Assembly (NCBI GenBank): GCA_016025055.1
Contig: CP065590.1
Location: forward strand, 682,001 to 746,000
Source: Chryseobacterium indologenes
Lineage (GTDB): Bacteria > Bacteroidota > Bacteroidia > Flavobacteriales > Weeksellaceae
Length of the DNA stretch: 64,000 bases
Reading direction: 5' to 3'
Shown here: in pieces, positions 9,177 through 18,288 of the stretch
Layout of the letters: each line of letters begins with the position of its first letter
How positions within the stretch are numbered: position 1 is the stretch's first letter
Notes under the pieces: generated by a model
The model's input: only the letters and a program-made list of their open reading frames with translations
The model's database searches: none
Told to the model about the DNA's origin: nothing
Translations under genes and position numbers: made by a program

Positions 9177-9992
9177 TTATGAGGTAAAACTCTCTTTCCA
9201 GCTTTCTACCAGTTTCAGGAAACGAGAGGTTTCAAAAGTTTTATTTCTGATTTTACCTACAGAGAAGATCCCTTTCTCATCAGAAATCATTAAAATTTCT
9301 TCAGCTTTCTGAGATTCAAAAGCAATGATCTCATGCTCCTGAATGTCTGCCAGTTTATTTTTATGTAAGAAGGTAACAAAATTTTCCATTAAAGGAGAAA
9401 TGTAAGCGCCTTCAGTCTGTTTAGGCACCTTAATGACATCCCCTTCTAAAAAGAGAAGATTCCCTGAAGTGGTGCGTGCAATTCTTTTGTTGGGATTTAA
9501 AAGAATAACATCATCCAAATCATTTTCCTGAGCATAGATTCCGCCATAAATATTTTCCGGGCAATGGACTCTGATATTGCTCAGCAGGTTATTGTTGACA
9601 TTAATTTCTTTAATCAGATCCAGCTCCAGCGGTCTTTGATGTACATCCAGAAAGTCGTTCATTTGCTGTACTTCATAAAAGTAAGAAACTGAAGATTTTG
9701 ATAATGTTGTTCCATCATTATTTCTGAAGACCTGAAAATTGATAATTCCATTCTGGATTCCGGCATCTTCTATTATTTCTTTTTGAAAAAGAGATTGGAA
9801 ATACTCCAGGGTGTAGGTTAAGGGAATATTCATTCTCATCTTTCTCATGGAAGCCATCAGGAAGAAATAGCATTCTTCATCCATGACCAATTCACCGTTT
9901 CTCACAAAGAAAGAAACCTTCACAGCATCACCTAACATAAATGCTCTGTTCTTTACATGTAATGCTTCTGATGTAAAATATAGATTTTCCAA
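9177..9992 (-). CDS. Class IV aminotransferase-fold protein, apparent loss of PLP lysine
   Basis: A 271-aa protein with the fold-type IV layout of branched-chain aminotransferase and 4-amino-4-deoxychorismate lyase. ARTTSGNLLFLEGD matches the usual EGTSSNLF block and VILLNPNKR the strand before it. In active members the Schiff-base lysine lies in a KxxNLLxN segment; here the aligned stretch reads INVNNNLLSNIRVH, with Asn in place of Lys. This is a by-eye alignment. The protein may be non-catalytic or have changed chemistry. It is upstream of nothing obvious and convergent with the amidase gene. Confidence 0.7.
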   Translation of the reverse strand: MENLYFTSEALHVKNRAFMLGDAVKVSFFVRNGELVMDEECYFFLMASMRKMRMNIPLTYTLEYFQSLFQKEIIEDAGIQNGIINFQVFRNNDGTTLSKSSVSYFYEVQQMNDFLDVHQRPLELDLIKEINVNNNLLSNIRVHCPENIYGGIYAQENDLDDVILLNPNKRIARTTSGNLLFLEGDVIKVPKQTEGAYISPLMENFVTFLHKNKLADIQEHEIIAFESQKAEEILMISDEKGIFSVGKIRNKTFETSRFLKLVESWKESFTS

Positions 9993-10071
9993 TTTTTGAT
10001 GTGATTTATTTACAAAAAAATAATGAACGATAAATCGTTCATCAGTTTTATCATTTTAATACAGCCCGACA

Positions 10072-10458
10072 TTATGCTGCACCTAATTTTATTCTAAGGT
10101 TTTCAATAAGATTTTCCCAATACATTGCGTTTTCCTCTTCATCACCTTCTTCACAGAAATCTGTAATATTCAGTGCTAAATCTTCTGTAATATCATCTAT
10201 TACGATAGTCATTTCAAAGAAATTCTTAGTTCCTTCGTCTTCTTCCCATCTGAAACGCACGAAACCTTCAGGCTTATATCTGATCAAAGTGGCCTTTTCT
10301 GCGGGTCCTCCGCCCCAGCTAAAAAAGAAGTCATCGCCTTTCTCTGTTACCTCATCCGCAAACCATTCAGACAATCCCTCTGCAGTTGCCAGATATTCGT
10401 ATAAAATCTCTGATAAACAGTGCATTGGAAATTCGTAATGGACTTTATGTTTCGCCAT
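10072..10458 (-). CDS. START-like (AHSA1/SRPBCC fold) protein
   Basis: A 128-aa cytoplasmic protein, strongly acidic. LATAEGLSEWFADEV near residues 23-37 and FRWEEDEG near 70 are the pattern of START/AHSA1-like domains, a fold with a hydrophobic cavity. No ligand can be inferred. It lies 79 bases upstream of the class IV aminotransferase-like gene on the same strand, so the two may share a transcript. Function unknown. Confidence 0.75.
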   Translation of the reverse strand: MAKHKVHYEFPMHCLSEILYEYLATAEGLSEWFADEVTEKGDDFFFSWGGGPAEKATLIRYKPEGFVRFRWEEDEGTKNFFEMTIVIDDITEDLALNITDFCEEGDEEENAMYWENLIENLRIKLGAA

Positions 10459-10619
10459 ATAATCTTTGTTTTATCGTCCCGCAATATATAAATTAATTTT
10501 TTTATTACACAAAAAAGGAATTACTTTTTTAAAGAATCTTCATGATATTTATCAGAGATTTTAAATCTGTATTATGTTAAATAAGAACAATTTAAACTAT
10601 GATGTAAAGCATAAAAAAA

Positions 10620-10638
10620 TCTCTCCGTTTTGGAGAGA
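10620..10638 (-). terminator. Terminator of the class III aminotransferase gene
   Basis: TCTCTCC / GGAGAGA stem with a five-base loop, followed by seven T on the minus strand, 9 bases beyond the stop at 10647. Confidence 0.8.
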
Positions 10639-10646
10639 CATGATAT

Positions 10647-11828
10647 TTAATTTTCATTCAGAATGTCTAGTATAATCTGACAACCTTCCCTGATTTCTTG
10701 AGTGGAGATTGTCAGTGGCGGGGAAATTCTCAGATATTCGTTTCTGTATAGCTGCCAGAACACAATAAGACCTTTCTCCATACATTTTTTGGCGACATCC
10801 AATGTATATTCCGGAGTCCCCAGATTGACAGCAAGCATGAGTCCCTTGCCATTAATATTTTTAATTTTAGGATGCACCAACAGTTCTCTGAATAATTTCT
10901 CTTTTTCTGAAACTTCTTTCATCAGACCACTTTCTAAAACTTCTTTTAACGTAGCATGACTGGCTGCTGCAATCAGAGGGTTTCCTCCAAAGGTGGTAAT
11001 ATGTCCGAGTTTGGGAGAATGGGATAATGTTTCCATGATCGCTTTAGAACTCATGAAGGCTCCTACAGGAACTCCTCCACCCATTCCTTTTCCCATAACA
11101 AGGATGTCGGGAACGATTCCGAAATGTTCGAAAGAAAATAGCTTTCCGGTTCTTCCGAATCCGGGTTGAATTTCATCAAGGATCAACAGTGCCCCAACTT
11201 CTTCACACCTTCTCTTCAGTTTGATCAGGTAATCATGATGGGGAACTAAAAAACCTGCTGCCCCTTGGATAGTTTCCAAAATGACACAAGCTGTTTTCTC
11301 GGTGATTTTATCGAAATCATTTTCATTATTAAACTCTATAAAAGATACCATTGGCAGCAGCGGGCGAAATTCTCTTTTATGGATTTCGTTTCCGGAAACA
11401 CTTAAAGCCCCATGAGTATTTCCATGGTAAGAATCTTTAAAGGAGACAATTTCTTCTCTTCCGGTATATCGTTTTGCCAGTTTTAAGCTTCCATCAATTG
11501 CTTCAGCTCCGCTGTTGACCAGATAAGTAACTTCCAAAGGATCAGGAGTGGCTTCTGCGAGTAATTTACATAACGCGATGGGTTTATCCTGTGCATATTC
11601 ACCATACACCATTACATGAAGGTATTTATCGGCTTGTTCTTTGATTGCATTGACTACTTTAGGATGTGAATGTCCTAAGGTATTGGCAGAAACACCTGCT
11701 ACAAAATCCAGATATTTTCTACCATCGGTACCGTAGATATAACTTCCTTCCGCTTTTTCAACTTCAAAACCGGCGGCAAACTTTGTTGTTTGTGCCTGAT
11801 ATATAAAAAAATCTTTTTGCATTTCCAT
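10647..11828 (-). CDS. Class III PLP aminotransferase (acetylornithine/ornithine-type)
   Basis: The open frame begins at 11849, but MEMQKDFFIY at 11828 is a better start because the first seven codons (MLKFFVI) look non-coding. Fold-type I features are clear: VNSGAEAIDGSLKLAKRYTG, the YHGNTHGALS turn, LILDEIQPGFGRTG with the PLP aspartate, and MGKGMGGGVPVGAF carrying the Schiff-base lysine. The family includes acetylornithine, ornithine and 4-aminobutyrate transaminases. No arginine biosynthesis genes are nearby, so the substrate is unresolved. Confidence 0.85.
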   Translation of the reverse strand: MEMQKDFFIYQAQTTKFAAGFEVEKAEGSYIYGTDGRKYLDFVAGVSANTLGHSHPKVVNAIKEQADKYLHVMVYGEYAQDKPIALCKLLAEATPDPLEVTYLVNSGAEAIDGSLKLAKRYTGREEIVSFKDSYHGNTHGALSVSGNEIHKREFRPLLPMVSFIEFNNENDFDKITEKTACVILETIQGAAGFLVPHHDYLIKLKRRCEEVGALLILDEIQPGFGRTGKLFSFEHFGIVPDILVMGKGMGGGVPVGAFMSSKAIMETLSHSPKLGHITTFGGNPLIAAASHATLKEVLESGLMKEVSEKEKLFRELLVHPKIKNINGKGLMLAVNLGTPEYTLDVAKKCMEKGLIVFWQLYRNEYLRISPPLTISTQEIREGCQIILDILNEN

Positions 11829-11895
11829 GATCACGAAAAATTTCAGCAAAGCTATAAAAGATTCATCAAACTCCGAAATTTTTAGTTACAATAAA

Positions 11896-11926
11896 AATCA
11901 CTCTTACCATAGGGATAAGAGTGATT
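11896..11926 (-). terminator. Hairpin terminator with no intact gene upstream
   Basis: AATCACTCTTA / TAAGAGTGATT, an 11-bp stem with TTTTTATT following on the minus strand. It follows the orphan coding fragment at 11947-12026. Confidence 0.7.
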
Positions 11927-11946
11927 CGTTTAATAACAAACTTACT

Positions 11947-12026
11947 TTATAGCACCTTTTCTACAGTCATATAATTATCATTGGTAATCGTATAACCAAT
12001 AGTTTCACTTACTCCGGAAACTGCAT
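11947..12026 (-). pseudogene. Orphan C-terminal coding fragment
   Basis: On the minus strand an open frame ends ...SETIGYTITNDNYMTVEKVL then TAA at 11947-11949. It has no start and begins just after the terminator of the OstA-like gene, and it is itself followed by a terminator. It looks like the 3' end of a gene whose body has been deleted. I do not recognise the family, and a chance open frame cannot be excluded. Confidence 0.35.
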
Positions 12027-12028
12027 AA

Positions 12029-12053
12029 AAAAACCGCCTTTCCGGCGGTTTTT
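12029..12053. terminator. Terminator after the OstA-like gene
   Basis: AAAAACCGCC / GGCGGTTTTT stem with loop TTTCC, 9 bases after the stop at 12062. Confidence 0.8.
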
Positions 12054-12061
12054 TATCTATA

Positions 12062-13804
12062 TTATTTTCTGGTTCTTTTTGGTTTTTTGGCTTCCTCTTT
12101 AGCCTTTTCGTCATCTATCGCTTTCTGCGCCTTATCGAATAATTCGTTATCAGAGATATACTGTATTTCTTCATTGTTGGGACTGTCAACCAGAATATCC
12201 TGCCATTTCCTGATCCGATCTTTGGTATTCCAGTTAAAATCCGGAAACTTTCTTTTTGATGGTTCTATTTTACTCATCGGATAGGTATCTGAGTTGGCAC
12301 CAATACTACAGGAGATAATCTGTAAGGCTTTTTCTTCAAATAGTGCTCCGATAATACCGCAGGTTGACAAGGTAATTCCAATTCTTTCCGGTTTTTTAGT
12401 CTCCTGATCCGTATCATCTACGTAAACGATAGATTGGGCATTGCCTATAACTTTTGCTTCTTTAATGTCATTCTTTTCATAGTAGACTGTCATTAATTTT
12501 CCTTTCACCTGATTGAATTCATCTTTCAGGTTAAGAGAATCAACTTTACTGATGGCAAAGGCATTTCCAATTACCCTCAGAGAGTCTATATTTTCGTTTT
12601 CAGTATTAAAATAAGCTTCTACTTTATCACCGGTCACCTGTTTCTCTCCACTCCATAAAATCGGCTTTGTATACATATGCATAATACCGTCCGTTTCGTT
12701 AAAGGTGATGGAATCTGCTCTACCCTGGGCATTTGATTTGTAGACCCTGGCTTTTTTATAAGCCCGTAAAAAGCTTTTCTTTATTTTAATGTCAAGTGAA
12801 TCCGGTTTTTGATAAGAGATTATTTTTTCTGCGGCAAAATACACGGAATCTTTCTCCATTGCTTTTACCGCATAGGGATTTTTGGTCATCATCGCAGAAT
12901 CTTTCTTCTCAAAAATCTCACCGTATCCTCCTTTTATATATCTTCTTTCCTTAGGATCATCCAATGTTACATTACCCGTAGCTTTTCCGAATCCTGTAAG
13001 CTGATTAAAATACATATCATCACCGGTAAGGATCTTATCGTTATAAAAGATCTTGGAATTCTTATTAAGGAAAGCTTCCTTCGTTTCCATTCGATAAGTA
13101 CCTCTTTCGGTGTACACCCTGTTTTTGGGATTGGCTCTGTTGGTAATGGTGGTGGGTCCGAAAAATTCAGCCACTTTGGTATTCTGGTTCTGTTTGATAT
13201 TTACGCCCTCAATAATGTATTGAGCATTATCGATCTTTACATTTCCTACAAAGTCGATCATCTTTGTATCCAGAAAATACGTTGCAGACTTTGTATACAT
13301 CACATTTCCCTGGCTGTCAGAGATTGTTCCGCCGGTATTGAAGTAGGCCTGATTGGCAAGCCTGTCGTAGTACAGAATATCTGTTTTTATGGTTTGTTTG
13401 GGATCGGTAAGGACAACGCTTTTCCGGGCTACACCTTTTTGGGTGTTTCCGTCGTATTCCATTTCTCCTGCGGTAATTACCGAGCCGTCAGCGTTCTGAA
13501 GCCTTGTATTCCCCATGGCCTTTACAAAGTTCTCTTCGTTGTATAAGACCACCTCATCAGCTGTAAGAACAGATCCCTGATGTTCTATCTGAACATTTCC
13601 TGTAAAGTATTGATTACCCTCATATTTTGCAGGGTCTTTTATGATTTTATCCGCATGGATGATCTTTATTTTATCCTCAGGTTTTTGCGGTTGCGGTTTT
13701 GCCGGAGAAGGAGCCTGCAAATAAGGATCTCTCTTCACTGGAGTTTTATCCTGCGCAACACTGAGCGTAGAAATAAAGATAAACAGAAAAAGGATTATTC
13801 TCAT
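12062..13804 (-). CDS. OstA/LptA-like organic solvent tolerance protein
   Basis: A 580-aa protein with signal peptide MRIILFLFIFISTLSVAQ. From residue about 45 it is built of repeated beta-strand units such as YFTGNVQIEHQGSVLTADEV, ATGNVTLDDP and VIGNAFAISK, the OstA/LptA jellyroll repeat (G-N-V followed by a D/A turn). In Gram-negative bacteria such domains form the periplasmic bridge for LPS. This long version is typical of Bacteroidetes. A proline-rich linker (PAPSPAKPQPQKP-like) lies at 30-43 and the C-terminus is a lysine-rich charged tail. It is 3 bases downstream of the Fur-family gene. Confidence 0.85.
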   Translation of the reverse strand: MRIILFLFIFISTLSVAQDKTPVKRDPYLQAPSPAKPQPQKPEDKIKIIHADKIIKDPAKYEGNQYFTGNVQIEHQGSVLTADEVVLYNEENFVKAMGNTRLQNADGSVITAGEMEYDGNTQKGVARKSVVLTDPKQTIKTDILYYDRLANQAYFNTGGTISDSQGNVMYTKSATYFLDTKMIDFVGNVKIDNAQYIIEGVNIKQNQNTKVAEFFGPTTITNRANPKNRVYTERGTYRMETKEAFLNKNSKIFYNDKILTGDDMYFNQLTGFGKATGNVTLDDPKERRYIKGGYGEIFEKKDSAMMTKNPYAVKAMEKDSVYFAAEKIISYQKPDSLDIKIKKSFLRAYKKARVYKSNAQGRADSITFNETDGIMHMYTKPILWSGEKQVTGDKVEAYFNTENENIDSLRVIGNAFAISKVDSLNLKDEFNQVKGKLMTVYYEKNDIKEAKVIGNAQSIVYVDDTDQETKKPERIGITLSTCGIIGALFEEKALQIISCSIGANSDTYPMSKIEPSKRKFPDFNWNTKDRIRKWQDILVDSPNNEEIQYISDNELFDKAQKAIDDEKAKEEAKKPKRTRK

Positions 13805-13807
13805 TAA

Positions 13808-14281
13808 TTAGTCATTCTTAGTGCCATAGAAATATAGCGAATGAGAATCAATTTTTACGCCAAAAGCTTCTTCGATGGCTTCTTTGATTCCTTGGATTCT
13901 TGGGTCACAGAATTCAATAATTTCTTCAATTTCTTTATCAGAATCTTTTTTGTAGATCACCAAATGGTCATGCTGTTTATCAAAATAAGACTTCTCATAA
14001 GATGAAGAGGTTAATGTCTTTTCTCCGAACTGATGTTTACGGATTAGTCCTGCGTCAAGGAAAATCTCAATAGTGTTATAAATCGTAGCTTTGGAAACGT
14101 GATATTTTTTCTGCATCATCAGAAGATACAGATCATCCACATTAAAGTGATGATCCATATTATAAATTTCTTCCAATATTGTATACCTCTCAGGTGTGTT
14201 TCTGAACCCTTTTTCTAAAAGGTAGTTCCTTAAAACATCCTTGATCAAAGCTATATTTTTTTCTTTTTGTACTGTATCCAT
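13808..14281 (-). CDS. Fur-family transcriptional regulator
   Basis: A 157-aa protein. The winged-helix half contains RNTPERYTILEEIYNMDHHFN and HVSKATIYNTIEIFLDAGLI, as in Fur/PerR/Zur. The dimerisation half has QHDHLVIYKKDSDKEIEEIIEF, the metal-site region. The usual CxxC structural zinc pairs are missing; I see only one cysteine (FCDPR). Which metal or signal it senses is not clear. It may be translationally coupled to the OstA-like gene 3 bases downstream. Confidence 0.88.
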   Translation of the reverse strand: MDTVQKEKNIALIKDVLRNYLLEKGFRNTPERYTILEEIYNMDHHFNVDDLYLLMMQKKYHVSKATIYNTIEIFLDAGLIRKHQFGEKTLTSSSYEKSYFDKQHDHLVIYKKDSDKEIEEIIEFCDPRIQGIKEAIEEAFGVKIDSHSLYFYGTKND

Positions 14282-14348
14282 TAAAAAAATTATCTACAAA
14301 TTTATCGATTTTTATTTAAATAGATAGTATGGTTTAAAGCCTTGTGAC

Positions 14349-16343
14349 TTAAGAATTGTGACGGAAGTATCCGGATTGTTCAATCTTATTGTCGTAAACC
14401 GTCAATTCTGTGATGGGTGCAGATTCTACCTCAACGTTGTGTGAAGACACTCCCCATGCCTTAAAGTCGTCACTTCCGATATACTTCACAAAGTTGTAAA
14501 TATTAAGGGTAATCTTCTGTTTAACAGTTAAAAGTATATCGTTGATATAGGTGTTATCTATGATCACATATTTAAGATCCGGCGGTATGTTATGGGCTCT
14601 CAAAGACGGGTGACTGCTTCTTGAAGGAATGGTTTCGTCTGCCATTAGATCCTTCAGAACCATATTGAAATAATCGTTGATTCTTCTGTCTACTTTGAAC
14701 CCTAATAGGAAGTTAATTTTATATACTGTTCCGGGAAGTATTTCATCCACAGTGTATTTAAAAGTATAGGGATCTTCCTGATTGACTATGCTCAGGATGA
14801 AATAATGATCTGCTCTTTTTGGCTGCTTTTTGATGATAGAGTAAATAATTTTTGATTCTACTTCATCATTTCTTTTAGCACGACTTAGGTAGGCTAAGTT
14901 GGTGGCATATTTTGGAATAGACTCATCCAGTTTCATATCTTTAAGAATAGATACGTATTTTTCTATTTTCACAAACTGGATAAATCTGGTTTTGATCAGT
15001 CTTCCGTTGTACCATGCATACATGGAAACTCCGATAGAACCGGCCAATACAACTGTAATCCATCCACCTTCCATGAATTTGATAATGTTGGCACTGAAGA
15101 AGCCTAATTCGATAGCCATATAAACCATTGCAAAAACCAGAATCAATACTTTGCTTACTCTGTGTTTCAGTAGCCAGAAAACCAACAGGACTGTCGTCAT
15201 CAGCATTGTTACTGTGATGGAAAGTCCGTAGGCAGCTTCCATTTTCCCTGATTCCCTGAAATGAAGAACCACAATGATACACAGGATAAGAAGTCCCCAG
15301 TTGATTCTTGGGATATACATCTGCCCTTTTACTCCCGAAGGGTAATCAATTTTTTGATTTGGCCAAAGGTTAAGAGACATGGCTTCTGAGAATATGGTGA
15401 ATGAACCTGTAATCAATGCCTGGCTGGCAATAATTGCAGCAGCTGTTGCCAAAATTACTCCCGGGATGATCATCCATTCTTCCATGATTCCAAAGAACGG
15501 GTTTACTACAGAGAATCCAGGCTTGTCATAATTGGTCAGAAGCCATGCTCCCTGCCCAAGATAGTTAAGAATAAGCATAATCTTAACGAATGCCCAGCTT
15601 ACCCTGATATTTTTGGCTCCGCAGTGTCCCAGATCAGAATATAGTGCTTCTGCTCCGGTTGTACAAAGGAAAACAGCTCCAAGGATTACAATTGCACTCG
15701 GAGAATTGACAATGAGTTTATAAGCGTAATAAGGATTGAAAGATCTTAAAATCTCAAAATTTTCGCTTAAATGCATTACTCCCAGACCTCCTAATACAAG
15801 AAACCAAACTACCATTACAGGACCAAAAAACTTCCCGATAAAGCTGGTTCCGAATTGCTGTACCACAAAAATGGCAATCAGGATCCCGATAGTAATAGGT
15901 ACAACAGGAGTATGTGGATTATAAATTTCAAGACCTTCAATAGCTGACATAACGGTAAGCGATGGCGTAATGACGCCGTCTGCAATAAGGGCTGCAGCAC
16001 CAATGATTGCTATAAGGTACAACCAGCCTTTTTTAAGATTTCTTACCAAAGAAAATAAGGCAAGAATACCTCCTTCCCCTTTGTTATCTGCTCTTAAAGC
16101 AATAATCACATATTTGATTGTAGTCTGCAGGGTAAGGGTCCAAATAATACAGGAAAGGGCTCCCTCAATGTATTCGTTGAATGGCATATTGCTCCCTTGG
16201 GATCTTGCATTCACAATTGCTTTCATTACGTAAAGCGGAGAGGTACCAATATCTCCAAAAACAATTCCTAGAGACACTAAAACTCCAATAAAGGAAAGTT
16301 TCTTGATGTCGAAGTGGTAGCCATCTTCTGTAACTTCTGCCAT
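14349..16343 (-). CDS. kup: Kup-family potassium transporter
   Basis: A 664-aa protein with a conserved first block LGIVFGDIGTSPLYVMKAI, the diagnostic Kup sequence, then about twelve membrane segments up to residue 440 and a roughly 200-residue cytoplasmic C-terminal domain. ADGVITPSLTVMSAIEGLE is the second conserved block. It imports K+ with protons across the inner membrane. It is monocistronic, with 67 bases to the Fur-family start downstream. Length and motifs are normal. Confidence 0.95.
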   Translation of the reverse strand: MAEVTEDGYHFDIKKLSFIGVLVSLGIVFGDIGTSPLYVMKAIVNARSQGSNMPFNEYIEGALSCIIWTLTLQTTIKYVIIALRADNKGEGGILALFSLVRNLKKGWLYLIAIIGAAALIADGVITPSLTVMSAIEGLEIYNPHTPVVPITIGILIAIFVVQQFGTSFIGKFFGPVMVVWFLVLGGLGVMHLSENFEILRSFNPYYAYKLIVNSPSAIVILGAVFLCTTGAEALYSDLGHCGAKNIRVSWAFVKIMLILNYLGQGAWLLTNYDKPGFSVVNPFFGIMEEWMIIPGVILATAAAIIASQALITGSFTIFSEAMSLNLWPNQKIDYPSGVKGQMYIPRINWGLLILCIIVVLHFRESGKMEAAYGLSITVTMLMTTVLLVFWLLKHRVSKVLILVFAMVYMAIELGFFSANIIKFMEGGWITVVLAGSIGVSMYAWYNGRLIKTRFIQFVKIEKYVSILKDMKLDESIPKYATNLAYLSRAKRNDEVESKIIYSIIKKQPKRADHYFILSIVNQEDPYTFKYTVDEILPGTVYKINFLLGFKVDRRINDYFNMVLKDLMADETIPSRSSHPSLRAHNIPPDLKYVIIDNTYINDILLTVKQKITLNIYNFVKYIGSDDFKAWGVSSHNVEVESAPITELTVYDNKIEQSGYFRHNS

Positions 16344-16425
16344 ATCAGCTTAATTTATTTTAAAGGCGCAAATTTATATTAATTTTATGACGTCAAGAAC
16401 TTTTCTTCATGAATATAATAAATGA

Positions 16426-16449
16426 AAAAACTTCCTTTCGGAAGTTTTT
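16426..16449. terminator. Terminator after pdhB
   Basis: AAAAACTTCC / GGAAGTTTTT stem with a TTTC loop, just beyond the pdhB stop on the minus strand. Confidence 0.75.
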
Positions 16450-16460
16450 CTCTATGATGA

Positions 16461-17441
16461 TTACTTAACGTACATTGCTTTTTTAATTTCCTCTTTTACT
16501 TTTTCAAGCTTCGGGAACCATTCTGCGAATAATGCAGCTGAATATGGAGCAGGTGCATCAGGAGTAGTAATTCTCTTGATCGGAGCATCTAAATAATCGA
16601 ATGCTTTTTGCTGTACCATATACGTAATTTCTGAAGATATTGAACCAAAAGGCCATGCTTCTTCTAAAATAACCAATCTATTTGTTTTCTTTACAGATGC
16701 TAAAATTGTATCGAAATCTAAAGGACGAGCTGTTCTAAGGTCAATTACCTCCACAGATATTCCTTCTTTTTCCATATCTTCGGCAGCTTGCAATGCCAAT
16801 TTCATGATTTTACCAAAAGAAACCAGGGTAACATCTTTACCTTCTCTCTTGATATCAGCTTTGCCTATTGGTAGGTAGTATTCTTCCTCAGGAATTTCCA
16901 TTTTATCTCCATACATCTGCTCAGATTCCATAAAGATCACAGGATCGTTATCCTGAATTGCAGTTTTCAGCAATCCTTTTGCATCATATGGGTTAGAAGG
17001 CACTACCACTTTAAGTCCCGGGCAGTTGGCAAACCAACCTTCAAAAGCCTGAGAGTGGGTAGCTCCCAACTGTCCTGCAGAAGCCGTAGGCCCACGGAAA
17101 ACGATCGGGCAGTTCCACTGTCCACCACTCATCTGACGGATCTTTGCCGCATTATTGATAATCTGATCAATTCCTACCAAAGAGAAATTGAATGTCATAA
17201 ATTCTACGATAGGTCTGTTCCCATTCATTGCAGCTCCTACAGAGATTCCTGTAAATCCAAGTTCTGCAATCGGTGTATCGATCACTCTTTTTGGACCAAA
17301 TTCATCCAGCATTCCTTTTGAAGCTTTATATGCACCATTATATTCTGCAACTTCCTCCCCCATCAGATAGATGGATTCGTCTTTACGCATTTCCTCGCTC
17401 ATTGCCTGTGCAATTACCTCACGAAAAGTATATTCTGCCAT
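16461..17441 (-). CDS. pdhB: Pyruvate dehydrogenase E1 component, beta subunit
   Basis: A 326-aa transketolase-type subunit. YLMGEEVAEYNGAYKASKG, ELGFTGISVGAAMNG and RGPTASAGQLGATHSQAFEG are conserved in E1-beta of pyruvate dehydrogenase; the C-terminal transketolase domain begins near VTLVSFGKIMKLALQAAEDM. It pairs with an alpha subunit to decarboxylate pyruvate with thiamine diphosphate. The alpha and E2 genes are not adjacent here, which is common in this group. The branched-chain 2-oxoacid version is the main alternative. Confidence 0.9.
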   Translation of the reverse strand: MAEYTFREVIAQAMSEEMRKDESIYLMGEEVAEYNGAYKASKGMLDEFGPKRVIDTPIAELGFTGISVGAAMNGNRPIVEFMTFNFSLVGIDQIINNAAKIRQMSGGQWNCPIVFRGPTASAGQLGATHSQAFEGWFANCPGLKVVVPSNPYDAKGLLKTAIQDNDPVIFMESEQMYGDKMEIPEEEYYLPIGKADIKREGKDVTLVSFGKIMKLALQAAEDMEKEGISVEVIDLRTARPLDFDTILASVKKTNRLVILEEAWPFGSISSEITYMVQQKAFDYLDAPIKRITTPDAPAPYSAALFAEWFPKLEKVKEEIKKAMYVK

Positions 17442-17664
17442 ATTTTCTTGAAAAATTTAGACTACAAAAATAGTGTTTTTTTATTATACACATCATAAAA
17501 AAGGCATCTCATTTGAATGAAGGGCTTCAATAACCATAATAATTCAGGAAAGAATATTTTATAAAATAAGGAAGTTACCGACGGACGAGGCCTATTAAAA
17601 ATAAATTTCACCGCTTACCTCCTAATCATAAGAGATTGAATTTTCATAACAGGCATTAAAAAAA

Positions 17665-17690
17665 ACAACATTTCATTTCTGAAATGTTGT
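17665..17690. terminator. Hairpin terminator after the DUF2147 gene
   Basis: ACAACATTTCA / TGAAATGTTGT, an 11-bp perfect stem with loop TTTC, 25 bases after the stop at 17715. The rest of 17442-17664 shows nothing I can support. Confidence 0.75.
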
Positions 17691-17714
17691 CTTAAAATTC
17701 TATTTAAACTTATA

Positions 17715-18134
17715 TTAATTAGCTTTTTCCCAAACCTGGGTTCTTCCAAGTAAAGATAATCCAAGGTAACCTCTTACGTTCAGCTTATCTCCGCTTTTTG
17801 TAATGGTACATTTATAGGTTTTCCCTGTTTTAGGATCTGTAATGCTTCCACCTGTAAACTCATCACCATCCTTTTTGAGTCCTCTGATGATTTCCAGGCC
17901 CAGAATAGGTTTTCCTTTTCTGTCGTCTTTACAGGCTGTACAGTTTGGATCGGCAGGTTTTATCAATAACTGGGAAACTTTACCGTAATATTTTCCATCT
18001 GATTTTTTAAATATCTCTACAATAGATTTAGCCTGTTTTGTTTCGTCATCTATCGTTTTCCACTTACCTTCTATCTGTGCAAATGTAAGCACACCAAACA
18101 TCGAAAGCGCGAATGTTAACAACATTTTTTTCAT
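17715..18134 (-). CDS. DUF2147 family secreted protein
   Basis: A 139-aa protein with signal peptide MKKMLLTFALSMFGVLTFAQ. The mature part reads IEGKWKTIDDETKQAKSIVE, followed by a CTACKDDRKGKPI loop with a Cys pair and a C-terminal LNVRGYLGLSLLGRTQVWEK block, all hallmarks of DUF2147. Members are exported lipocalin-like proteins of unknown role. It stands alone between the pdhB and sulfatase transcription units. Confidence 0.85.
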   Translation of the reverse strand: MKKMLLTFALSMFGVLTFAQIEGKWKTIDDETKQAKSIVEIFKKSDGKYYGKVSQLLIKPADPNCTACKDDRKGKPILGLEIIRGLKKDGDEFTGGSITDPKTGKTYKCTITKSGDKLNVRGYLGLSLLGRTQVWEKAN

Positions 18135-18288
18135 ATTTCTTATAGTTTTAATTTTAATTCAATATTCTTATCTACGTATTGATAAAAATATAAATTAATT
18201 TTCAACAAACAAAAACTTTTATTATACGAAGCATAAAGTGGTGAAAATAACAAACATAATCGCCGGCTTTGGGTACATCAAAGAGTTT

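Noticed and set aside
11896..11926. Operator palindrome of the class III aminotransferase gene
   Set aside because: It has a T-rich tail on the minus strand, lies downstream of a coding end, and fits a terminator better.
12809..13546. Long plus-strand frame inside the OstA-like gene
   Set aside because: It is the antisense of a clearly coding gene with a signal peptide and repeated OstA motifs; no plus-strand family is recognisable.
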